This document shows positions 1-5,744 of a stretch of DNA of 5,987 bases, piece after piece. Under the pieces are notes generated by a model. The model worked only from the letters and a program-made list of their open reading frames with translations, searched no databases and was not told where the DNA came from. Position 1 is the first letter of the stretch; each line of letters opens with the position of its first letter. The translations under genes and the position numbers were made by a program. Origin of the DNA: Chloroflexota bacterium (GTDB taxonomy: Bacteria > Chloroflexota > Anaerolineae > Anaerolineales > UBA4823); contig JAGDMX010000176.1 of the NCBI GenBank assembly GCA_017860725.1, forward strand, positions 1-5,987. The letters run 5' to 3'.

Positions 1-937
1 GACGTTTTTGCTCTTTCAGCCAGGCGGCATAATATACCATCAGGCGGGCCGATTGGATCTCAGTAGCGGCATCAGCCAGCATCCACTGGATGGCTTGTTT
101 ATCGATCAACGGGGTGCCGAACGCCATGCGTTCCCTGGCATAAGCCACGGCTGATTCGAAAGCCGCCTGTGCTAATCCGACCGCTAAGGCACCGATCCCA
201 ACGCGCCCACCATCTAAGACCCTAAAAGATTGCTGTAATCCCTCTCCTGGTCGCCCAAGCAAGTATTCTGCCGGGATGCGCACATTTTCGTAAGTCACAG
301 CATGCGTCGGCGAGCCTTTCAAGCCCATCTTTTTCTCCGGCGGGCCGATGTGCAGCCCGGGATAATCTGTGGGGACGACGAACAGGCTGAGAGAGTGCGT
401 TCCACGCCCTGGGCCGCTGCGCACCAGAGTGACGATAAAATCGGCAATGCTGGCATTGGTACACCACATTTTGGTTCCATTAATCACCCAGGCGCCATTT
501 ACCTGCTCTGCGCGGGTGGTCACCCCACCAACCAGGTCGGAGCCGGCATCCGGCTCAGTGAGAGCCAACGCAGCCAGTCTGCCTTCCCCGCTAGCTGCGC
601 GCGGCAGAAAGTGCTGCCTGAGCTCGGGGCTGCCATATAGATTAATCGGAGCGCAGCCGAGACCATTGTGGGCGGCAATCGATAAGGCTGTGCTGCCACA
701 GCCCCAGCCCAGCTCTTCGATGGCAATGGCGGCACTGACAGCGTCTACGCCTGCCCCACCATACTCCTCGGCGACATTCAGGCCCAATAAACCCAACGGC
801 CCCATTTTATGAACTGCATCCCAGTTGAAACAGGCCTGTTCGTCGACTTCATGAGCTTTGGGCTTGACTTCCCTGGCAACGAAGTCGTGTACGGCAGACT
901 GCCACATGCGCTGTTCTTCGTTCAAGTCAAAGTTCAT
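1..937 (-). CDS. Acyl-CoA dehydrogenase, C-terminus missing at window edge
   Basis: This is a flavoprotein that oxidises an acyl-CoA to the trans-2-enoyl-CoA, passing electrons to ETF; it is expected to be a cytoplasmic tetramer. The frame is open from ATG at 937 to base 2, giving 312 residues of a family usually near 380, so about 70 C-terminal residues lie outside. Visible marks are the N-terminal helical domain (about 1-115), the family signature ALTEPDAGSD at 125-134, the FAD-contacting W158-T160-N161 stretch, and ERMAFGTPL at 269-277 with the FAD-binding Arg. Gly244 sits where isovaleryl- and long-chain enzymes carry their catalytic Glu. The catalytic base should therefore be the C-terminal Glu of short/medium-chain types, which is off the window. 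GGAGG at 947-943, 5 nt before ATG, fixes the start. It follows the ankyrin gene by 27 bp, so co-transcription is likely. Family is certain; chain length or branching of the substrate is not readable. Confidence 0.96.
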   Translation of the reverse strand, partial: MNFDLNEEQRMWQSAVHDFVAREVKPKAHEVDEQACFNWDAVHKMGPLGLLGLNVAEEYGGAGVDAVSAAIAIEELGWGCGSTALSIAAHNGLGCAPINLYGSPELRQHFLPRAASGEGRLAALALTEPDAGSDLVGGVTTRAEQVNGAWVINGTKMWCTNASIADFIVTLVRSGPGRGTHSLSLFVVPTDYPGLHIGPPEKKMGLKGSPTHAVTYENVRIPAEYLLGRPGEGLQQSFRVLDGGRVGIGALAVGLAQAAFESAVAYARERMAFGTPLIDKQAIQWMLADAATEIQSARLMVYYAAWLKEQKR

Positions 938-964
938 GCTAACCTCCCCATATCATTGAAGAAT

Positions 965-1627
965 TCAGGATACAGCCCCTTGCTTTTGTAGATATTCGAC
1001 CATCACCGTGTGGTCCTTTTCCAAGGCAAAGGCTAACGGTGTCCTGCCGTCCTGGCTGCGAGCGTTGATCTCCGCGCCGTGTGCCAGCAGCAACGCGGCC
1101 ATCTCGATCTGCCCATTTTGGGCGGCATTGTGCATGGCAGTGAAATTGTTAATCTGGCGGGCATTGACGTCGGCACCGTGAGAGATCAACAGGCGAGTAA
1201 TTTCCAGGTTGCCGCGAGCCGTGGCTGAAATTAGAGGTGTAACATGCTGTGCATTATTGGAAGGTGAATTGACTGCCGCGCCCTGCGCCAACAGATATTC
1301 AACGATAGCCTGGTGCCCGAAGAAAGCTGCCAATCCCAGAGGCTGAAAGCCATCGTGATTATAGGCATTAACCAGCTCCGGCTGTTTCTCAACCCAGGAC
1401 TGCACTTTTTCCAGGCGCCCGGTAGCGGCGGCCGCAAAGATGTCCATAGCTGCGCCGCGCTTGATCAGCAGATCTGCGATGCCCGGCTCCCCATAATATG
1501 CCGCCAGCAGTACGACGGAGACACCCTGTTCCGTGTGAGCATTGACCAGCTCAGGATCTAAATCTAGAAGCTGGGAGACTTTGACGGAGTCCCCTTTGGT
1601 TATGGCATCAAAGAAATCCTGGGTCAT
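965..1627 (-). CDS. Ankyrin-repeat protein, 220 residues
   Basis: The protein consists almost entirely of ankyrin repeats, which are helix-turn-helix-loop units that bind other proteins. About seven units can be followed, near residues 3-30, 35-62, 63-91, 93-120, 128-157, 161-190 and 194-220. Typical pieces are GHQAIVEYLLAQGAAVN (104-120), ISHGADVNAR (148-157), LAHGAEINAR (181-190) and DGRTPLAFAL (193-202). The loop around 121-128 is longer than standard. There is no signal peptide, membrane segment or attached catalytic domain, so it is probably a soluble cytoplasmic adaptor or scaffold. ATG at 1627 is supported by AGGAA at 1639-1635, 7 nt upstream, and the first repeat starts at once, so the gene is not truncated. 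It lies between the acyl-CoA ligase and, 27 bp further on, the acyl-CoA dehydrogenase, all in one direction. Its partner is unknown; a link to the neighbouring enzymes is inference from position only. Confidence 0.93.
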   Translation of the reverse strand: MTQDFFDAITKGDSVKVSQLLDLDPELVNAHTEQGVSVVLLAAYYGEPGIADLLIKRGAAMDIFAAAATGRLEKVQSWVEKQPELVNAYNHDGFQPLGLAAFFGHQAIVEYLLAQGAAVNSPSNNAQHVTPLISATARGNLEITRLLISHGADVNARQINNFTAMHNAAQNGQIEMAALLLAHGAEINARSQDGRTPLAFALEKDHTVMVEYLQKQGAVS

Positions 1628-1637
1628 CTATAAGTTC

Positions 1638-1724
1638 CTAAGGGTGCGTGCTTCCTGGTAGCCCTGCCCTCCGTTGCATATCTTGTACGTACAGGATTAC
1701 TTCGATCAGGCCTTGAGGTTTCAT
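1638..1724 (-). pseudogene. 28-codon ORF resembling the N-terminus of a VOC/glyoxalase-fold protein; probable gene remnant
   Basis: ATG at 1724 opens a 28-codon frame ending in TAG at 1640-1638, just 10 nt before the ankyrin ATG. Residues 1-17 read MKPQGLIEVILYVQDMQ. This is the usual first beta-strand of vicinal-oxygen-chelate (glyoxalase/bleomycin-resistance) proteins, where a V-x-LYV-x-D-M pattern is normally followed by a helix beginning with an A-x-FY-x-D-x-LG pattern. That continuation is absent: the frame runs RRAGLPGSTHP and stops, and neither other forward frame restores it. A purine run GAGAGAG lies 5 nt upstream of the ATG, a weak ribosome site directly beside the 49-bp palindrome. 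I read this as the surviving start of a VOC gene whose body was deleted. A short leader peptide for the ankyrin gene is the alternative. The resemblance is by eye over a short stretch, so confidence is moderate to low. Confidence 0.42.
1684..1693. repeat. 10-bp perfect palindrome TGTACGTACA
   Basis: The ten bases are self-complementary with no spacer and lie within the 28-codon remnant, about 57-66 bp upstream of the ankyrin ATG. A TGTAC/GTACA palindrome can be a dimer-protein site, but here the same bases encode the LYVQ part of the VOC-like stretch. The symmetry may be incidental. Confidence 0.25.
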
Positions 1725-1736
1725 AGCATCTCTCTC

Positions 1737-1785
1737 ATATTGTAACCGTCGGACGAGCTGTCAGCATGCCCTACGGTTACAATAT
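1737..1785. promoter_or_regulatory. 49-bp hyphenated palindrome, candidate operator or RNA stem-loop
   Basis: Perfect 13-nt arms (ATATTGTAACCGT at 1737-1749 and its complement at 1773-1785) flank a 23-nt centre. That centre continues the symmetry: GG/CC at 1751-1752/1770-1771, C/G at 1754/1768, and GCTG/CAGC at 1757-1760/1762-1765, all about base 1761. Read on the minus strand it lies 43 nt after the acyl-CoA ligase stop and ends just before the purine run of the VOC-like remnant. No U-tract follows it on the minus strand (GAGAGAGATG comes next), so it is a poor intrinsic terminator for the ligase. The nested symmetry fits a dimeric or tetrameric repressor site, and the TetR-type protein of this block is a candidate binder. 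A stem-loop in the transcript is the alternative. The symmetry is directly seen; the function is inferred. Confidence 0.55.
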
Positions 1786-1828
1786 TTTCATACGTCAGGT
1801 GCTGGATTTGAGTCATTAGATATTCAGG

Positions 1829-3784
1829 CTACCGCGCCCTGCGTATTTCTTCCACGGATTCCGGATTAACCAGGGAAGAGGTGTCACCGGGATCTTGACC
1901 TAGATAGGCAGAGCGGATCATGCGGCGCATGACTTTGGCATTACGCGTCTTGGGTAGGTCGCTGACAAACCAGATCTCGCGTGGCGCCAGGGGTTTGCCC
2001 AGAGCATTGGCAATCAACTGGCTCAACTCCAGGCGTAGTGATTCGCATGGATCACAGGCATATTCTAGCACGCAAAAGACTACTAAAGCACCCCCCTTGA
2101 CCTCATCGGGTACACCGATGGCGGCTGCTTCGACCACTGCCGGGTGGCTAACCAGCAGAGACTCAACCTCTGCCGGGCCCAGACGCTTGCCGGCCAGCTT
2201 TATCGTGTCATCGGAGCGCCCGAGGATATACCATAGTCCGTCAGAGTCGATGGCGGCGAAGTCGCCGTGCAACCATATCCCAGGCCAGCGCGACCAGTAA
2301 CTCTCCTCGTAGCGCTGGGGGTCCTTCCAAAAACCGCGCGTCATGCCGATCCAGGGGGCTTTGACCACCAGCTCGCCCACCTGCCCGCGCAGCGGTTGTC
2401 CAGAATCGTCAAGCACATCTGCCGCCATGCCTGGACAGGGTGCGGAAAATGAACAAGGCTTGAGCGGCAGCAGTGGATTGCCCATTACGATCCCTCCGGA
2501 GCATTCCGTCCCACCGGAATAGTTGATAATCGGGCGCTTACCCTCGCCGACTTTTTCGAACAGCCACAACCAGGGGTCCGGGTTCCAAGGTTCGCCGGTA
2601 GAGGCGAAGATGCGCAGGGATGACAGGTCGTGGCTTCGGACGGGTGCTTCCCCATGTAGAAGCAGGGTGCGAATCAAGGTAGGGGAGACTCCCAGGGTGG
2701 TGATGTGGTGCCGCTCTACCAGTGACCACAAGCGATCGGGCCCGGGATAATCGGGCGCTCCATCATACAGCACCATAGTGCCACCCAGCAGTAGGGCGCC
2801 AAATGCCAGCCAAGGCCCCATCATCCAGCCCATGTCGGTGATCCAATAGATCACCTCACCGGGATGAAGATCCGTGCCAAAAGCCATATCCTGGGCGGCT
2901 TTGATTGGGAAGCTGCAGTGGGTATGAACGGCGCCTTTGGGTTTACCCGTCGTCCCGGAAGTGTAGATCACCATCAGAGTATCTTCTGCATCGGTAACTT
3001 CGGTGGGGGATTGATCGGATTGTTTCGTCATCAAAGCATGCCAATCGTAGTCACGACCGGCTGTCATGCTTACGGGAATCCCGGCCCGGTTCAGGACGAT
3101 CATGTGTTGCAGACTGGGGACAGATGCAGCGGCATCGTCGGCTATCGGTTTGATAGCCACCAGTTTGCCACGCCGGAAAAAGCCGTCGGAGGTGAACAGC
3201 GCCTTTGCATCGGCATCCACCAGGCGCGGGATGATGGCTCCCGAGCCGTAACCGGAGAACAGCGGCAGGATGATCCCGCCAATCTTGGCAATCGCCAATA
3301 ATGCTATGACAATCTCGGGGGTCATGGGCATGAACAGGCCGATAGCGTCACCTTTTCCCAGGCCCAGCATGCGCAAGGCATTGGCAGCCTGATTGACCTG
3401 GCGGTAGAGCTCACCATAGGTCAGCGAGCGGGCCTGGCCTTCTTCACCTTCCCAGATCAGGGCGGCGCGTCCCTCGGTTGGAGTCCCGATATATTTATCC
3501 AGGCAGTTATACACGATATTGAGCTTGCCTTCCACACACCAGTGAGGCCAGGCGATGCCACGCGAGAGGTCAACCACCGAGGAATAAGGTTTGTAGAAGC
3601 GAATATCCAGATACTTAAGCAAGGCGTCAGTGAACCAGGCGATATCCTGGGTCGAACGCCTCATCAGCTCGGCAAATCCACTGATGCCATGCAGGCGCAT
3701 AAAGCGCGTCAAATGGGCGTTTTGGACGTAATCGGGGGTGGGCTGCCAGACGAAAGAGCCACCGAAGTCAAAGGCTTCACTCAA
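1829..3784 (-). CDS. AMP-forming acyl-CoA synthetase of the acetyl-CoA-synthetase-like type, substrate larger than acetate
   Basis: This cytoplasmic ATP-dependent ligase converts a carboxylic acid and CoA to acyl-CoA plus AMP and PPi through an acyl-adenylate. At 651 residues it has the Acs layout: an N-terminal cap (about 12-95), a large adenylating domain (about 100-525) and a small C-terminal domain. Core motifs are the P-loop YTSGTTGKPKG (274-284), NYSGGTECSG (421-430), HGD (506-508), the hinge GRSDD (522-526) and the A10 loop PKTRNAKVMRR (611-621) with catalytic Lys617; NA replaces the usual SG before that Lys. At the motif that reads WWQTE in acetyl-CoA synthetase, this protein has SGGTE, so the Trp closing the acetate pocket is Gly425 or its neighbour. 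It starts at TTG 3784: this is the only start codon between an upstream in-frame TAA and the N-terminal domain, with GAGGT 6 nt before it. It stops at TAG and is intact. Acid specificity (medium, branched or aromatic) is not readable. Confidence 0.95.
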   Translation of the reverse strand: MSEAFDFGGSFVWQPTPDYVQNAHLTRFMRLHGISGFAELMRRSTQDIAWFTDALLKYLDIRFYKPYSSVVDLSRGIAWPHWCVEGKLNIVYNCLDKYIGTPTEGRAALIWEGEEGQARSLTYGELYRQVNQAANALRMLGLGKGDAIGLFMPMTPEIVIALLAIAKIGGIILPLFSGYGSGAIIPRLVDADAKALFTSDGFFRRGKLVAIKPIADDAAASVPSLQHMIVLNRAGIPVSMTAGRDYDWHALMTKQSDQSPTEVTDAEDTLMVIYTSGTTGKPKGAVHTHCSFPIKAAQDMAFGTDLHPGEVIYWITDMGWMMGPWLAFGALLLGGTMVLYDGAPDYPGPDRLWSLVERHHITTLGVSPTLIRTLLLHGEAPVRSHDLSSLRIFASTGEPWNPDPWLWLFEKVGEGKRPIINYSGGTECSGGIVMGNPLLPLKPCSFSAPCPGMAADVLDDSGQPLRGQVGELVVKAPWIGMTRGFWKDPQRYEESYWSRWPGIWLHGDFAAIDSDGLWYILGRSDDTIKLAGKRLGPAEVESLLVSHPAVVEAAAIGVPDEVKGGALVVFCVLEYACDPCESLRLELSQLIANALGKPLAPREIWFVSDLPKTRNAKVMRRMIRSAYLGQDPGDTSSLVNPESVEEIRRAR

Positions 3785-3790
3785 GGCTGC

Positions 3791-3795
3791 ACCTC
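3791..3795 (-). promoter_or_regulatory. Ribosome binding site deciding the TTG start of the acyl-CoA synthetase
   Basis: GAGGT on the minus strand ends 6 nt before TTG at 3784. No ATG or GTG lies in this frame between the in-frame TAA near 3815 and the TTG. The next in-frame ATG (residue 29) would remove part of the conserved N-terminal cap. Confidence 0.6.
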
Positions 3796-3803
3796 TGACT
3801 GGG

Positions 3804-3809
3804 ATTATA
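3804..3809 (-). promoter_or_regulatory. Candidate -10 element for the acyl-CoA synthetase
   Basis: The minus strand reads TATAAT exactly, 20 nt before the TTG start. The hexamer 16 nt upstream, TTATCC at about 3826-3831, matches a sigma70 -35 poorly and lies in the outer arm of the nested palindrome. A start here would give a 5' leader of only about a dozen bases, just enough for the GAGGT site. A second possible promoter lies further upstream. Confidence 0.25.
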
Positions 3810-3821
3810 TCTTAACGTCAG

Positions 3822-3905
3822 TTCGGGATAAGGGAAAAAGAGGTGTTTTGGGTTTATTTGGGCGGCGGAGCCGCCCAAATAAACCCAAAATCCTTTTATC
3901 CCGAA
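3822..3905. repeat. 84-bp nested palindrome with a perfect 21-bp core stem
   Basis: The core arms 3846-3866 and 3870-3890 are perfectly complementary over 21 bases around a 3-nt GGA loop. Each arm runs T4, G3, T3, A, T3, G3 and CGGC from its outer end. Outer arms TTCGGGATAA (3822-3831) and TTATCCCGAA (3896-3905) add a further 10 bp, separated from the core by 14 nt on the left and 5 nt on the right. The base of the core stem is T4 on the 5' side and A4 on the 3' side in both directions, the opposite of an intrinsic terminator; U-runs occur only about 3-6 nt beyond the stem. It lies between the SDR stop and the ligase start. Possible roles are a mobile-type palindromic repeat (REP or MITE-like), an mRNA processing or stability hairpin, or an imperfect terminator/attenuator. 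The structure is certain; the role is open. Confidence 0.8.
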
Positions 3906-3923
3906 TTCACATCATCTTAACAA
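3895..3923 (-). promoter_or_regulatory. Candidate sigma70-like promoter upstream of the acyl-CoA synthetase
   Basis: On the minus strand TTGTTA (3923-3918) and GATAAA (3900-3895) are separated by exactly 17 nt, and each matches the consensus at four of six bases. Transcription would begin at about 3888, so the RNA would carry the 21-bp hairpin near its 5' end. CGGTTACA at 3933-3926, just upstream, matches an arm of the 49-bp palindrome over 8 bases. This is a weak prediction. Confidence 0.2.
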
Positions 3924-3939
3924 AATGTAACCGATTAAA

Positions 3940-4740
3940 TTACTTTGCACGCTGAAGGAGCAAGGGTCCCAAGCGGTCGATGATCTTTCCGAATAAGATT
4001 TCCAGCCAGGGCGCCAGGGACAATACGGCAGGAACGTAAATCACCTTGCGTGGGCGGACGACCAGCTTGTGAATACTCCGGGCAACATGTTCGGCCGAGA
4101 CGGCAAACCGTTCAGCGGGCACGGGGAGCCCCCCTGGGCGGGTTCTTGCGCGATGGTAAAACTCGCTCTTCACCGGTCCGGCGCGCACCACACTGACATG
4201 TATATTTGTACCGACCAGCTCCCGGTAGAGAGACGTCGTGAAGGCATCCAGGAATGCCTTGCTGGCTCCATACATAGCAATGCCCTGGTTGGGTAAGCTG
4301 CCGGAGATCGATCCAATGTTAATAATATGCCCACGGTCTCGCTGGTGCATCGCAGGTATGAACAGGCGTGTCAGGTGTACAACTGCCTCGACATTCACCT
4401 GCAGCATTTCCAGGGCGGTCTCCCAGGGCATATCGGCATAATAGCCATACCAACCTAGTCCGGCATTATTCACCAATATATCCGGTGTACTGCCGCCGGT
4501 CAGCACCTGACTGACCACCGCCTTGCGTTCCGCGGCTTGAGACAGGTCGGCTGCGATTACCTGGGCATTGCCACCCGCTGCTTGAATCTCCGCAGATAGT
4601 TCCTGCAGGCGCTCTTTGCGGCGGGCGATAAGCACCACACGTGAACCATGGCGGGCCAGCTCGCGGGCAGTTGCGGCCCCGATACCGCTGGAAGCGCCGG
4701 TGATGATAGCAAGTTGGTTGGTAAATTGTGTCGCTGTCAT
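3940..4740 (-). CDS. Classical SDR-family NAD(P)-dependent oxidoreductase
   Basis: This is a Rossmann-fold alcohol/ketone oxidoreductase of 266 residues, close to the ~250 usual for classical SDRs. The cofactor motif TGASSGIG is at 14-21, NNAG at 91-94, and the catalytic tetrad is Asn116, Ser144, Tyr157 and Lys161 (YGASK). Arg40-Arg41 after the second strand, in place of an acidic residue, suggests a preference for NADP(H). The end is not standard: residues 234-263 are rich in hydrophobic and aromatic residues with a few basic ones, which may form an amphipathic helix that touches the membrane or the dimer partner. ATG at 4740 lies 11 bp after the stop of the epimerase gene with only a weak purine stretch as ribosome site, so translational coupling is likely. 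The gene ends 35 bp before the nested palindrome. The substrate is unknown; a hydroxyacyl or other hydroxy compound of the same pathway is inference. Confidence 0.95.
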   Translation of the reverse strand: MTATQFTNQLAIITGASSGIGAATARELARHGSRVVLIARRKERLQELSAEIQAAGGNAQVIAADLSQAAERKAVVSQVLTGGSTPDILVNNAGLGWYGYYADMPWETALEMLQVNVEAVVHLTRLFIPAMHQRDRGHIINIGSISGSLPNQGIAMYGASKAFLDAFTTSLYRELVGTNIHVSVVRAGPVKSEFYHRARTRPGGLPVPAERFAVSAEHVARSIHKLVVRPRKVIYVPAVLSLAPWLEILFGKIIDRLGPLLLQRAK

Positions 4741-4751
4741 TTAATCTTGGC

Positions 4752-5744
4752 TCAGAACATAGAGATCTTGAGTCTTTGCCCGGAAAACCATAACACGGTA
4801 TCTCGGATGGAGATATTCAGAGAGCGAGGAGAATAACCAAGCTCCTGGCGAGCTTTGGCGTTGCTGATTACTGAGTTGCTGGTGACAGTAGTGAGTGCAT
4901 AGGGCGTCAGGCGCGGTTTATTCTTGGTGATGCGATAATACCAGGGTCCAAATAACGCCGCCAAGCGAACCAAGGGCATGGGAAACTGCAATTTTATATG
5001 ATGCAGCCCGGTTACCCTTTGTACGGCGTCGATGATGCCCGCCAGGCTGATCTGCTCGCCCGATAGGATATATGCTTCCCCTTTGCGCCCTCGCTCGCCT
5101 GCCAGAATCAACCCCTGGGCAACATCGCGCACATCGACGAAATCATACGCTCCATCCAGCAGAAACTTTGGACCGGGACGCATAGCATCGTGGATCAGGT
5201 GACCCATCTCGGATCCACGATAATCGAATGGCCCGATCACTCCCGTTGGGCAGGCAATGACTGCATCCAGACCCAGGCAGGCGGCATCCTGTACCAGGAG
5301 CGATGCCTCGGCTTTGGAGCGGTCGTATGCACCAAGGACATGCTGTGGATCGAAGGGGATGCGCTCGTCGATCGTGATACCATGCGGGGCATGATGCAAG
5401 GCGTGAATCGAGCTGGTGTAAACCATCCGGCGGACGCCGGCCTGGGCTGCAGCGCGGATCACATTGCGTGTTCCTTCAACATTTACCCGGTGGACGATCT
5501 CATTCTTTCCCGGCATGATCGATATCAGGCCGGCCAGGTGGAATACTGCATCTACTCCCTGTAAAACCTGAGCCAGGTTTCCTGGATCAAGCACATCTCC
5601 TTGGACGATCTCGACTTCCAGGTCAGCCAGAGGCGCCAGATCCTCACCAGGCAAAACGAGCGCCCGAACTTTAAGCTGGCGGGCTAGTAGTTGCCTCACG
5701 AGAACATTGCCAATATGACCGGTGGCACCGGTGACTAGAATCAT
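4752..5744 (-). CDS. Extended-SDR NAD-dependent epimerase/dehydratase-type reductase
   Basis: This 330-residue Rossmann protein belongs to the extended SDR group that holds sugar-nucleotide epimerases, dihydroflavonol-type reductases, 3-beta-hydroxysteroid dehydrogenases and the hopanoid-linked HpnA. Visible marks are the cofactor motif TGATGHIG (5-12), Asp50 in GDVLD, HLAG (69-72), YTSS (109-112), the catalytic pair Tyr140 and Lys144 (YDRSK), and the subgroup stretch ACPTGVIGP (164-172). Its C-terminal NAKARQELGYSP (295-306) is the usual end of the substrate-binding domain. ATG at 5744 overlaps the TGA of the TetR-type gene by 4 bp (ATGA), with GGAGG at 5756-5752, 7 nt upstream. Both genes are thus on one transcript and probably translationally coupled. 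A reductase of the dihydroflavonol/steroid type is more likely than a sugar epimerase because no sugar-nucleotide genes are nearby. That is context only, and the substrate is not known. Confidence 0.92.
   Translation of the reverse strand: MILVTGATGHIGNVLVRQLLARQLKVRALVLPGEDLAPLADLEVEIVQGDVLDPGNLAQVLQGVDAVFHLAGLISIMPGKNEIVHRVNVEGTRNVIRAAAQAGVRRMVYTSSIHALHHAPHGITIDERIPFDPQHVLGAYDRSKAEASLLVQDAACLGLDAVIACPTGVIGPFDYRGSEMGHLIHDAMRPGPKFLLDGAYDFVDVRDVAQGLILAGERGRKGEAYILSGEQISLAGIIDAVQRVTGLHHIKLQFPMPLVRLAALFGPWYYRITKNKPRLTPYALTTVTSNSVISNAKARQELGYSPRSLNISIRDTVLWFSGQRLKISMF

Noticed and set aside
302..991. Several open frames on the plus strand opposite the acyl-CoA dehydrogenase, and others opposite the ligase and SDR genes
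   Set aside because: They are antisense to clearly recognisable enzymes, show no family resemblance of their own, and reflect low stop-codon density on the complementary strand.
1628..1680. GGQGY in a second frame beside the ankyrin start, recalling the GG-x-GY motif near the end of acyl-CoA dehydrogenases
   Set aside because: The spacing of the preceding residues is wrong, the frame is very short, and no other dehydrogenase residues surround it.
1739..1764. Minus-strand promoter with CTGACA (1764-1759) and TACAAT (1744-1739) inside the 49-bp palindrome
   Set aside because: Both hexamers are good, but the spacer is only 14 nt, too short for a standard sigma70 promoter, and the arms are symmetric, so TACAAT appears on both strands.
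3825..3862. G-quadruplex formed by four GGG runs on the plus strand
   Set aside because: One loop would be 15 nt long, and the last two runs are inside the much more stable 21-bp hairpin.
3846..3890. Rho-independent terminator after the SDR gene
   Set aside because: The stem ends in A4 on the 3' side in both reading directions. U-runs come only after a gap of several bases, so the standard stem plus immediate U-tract is absent. A partial effect on transcription is not excluded.
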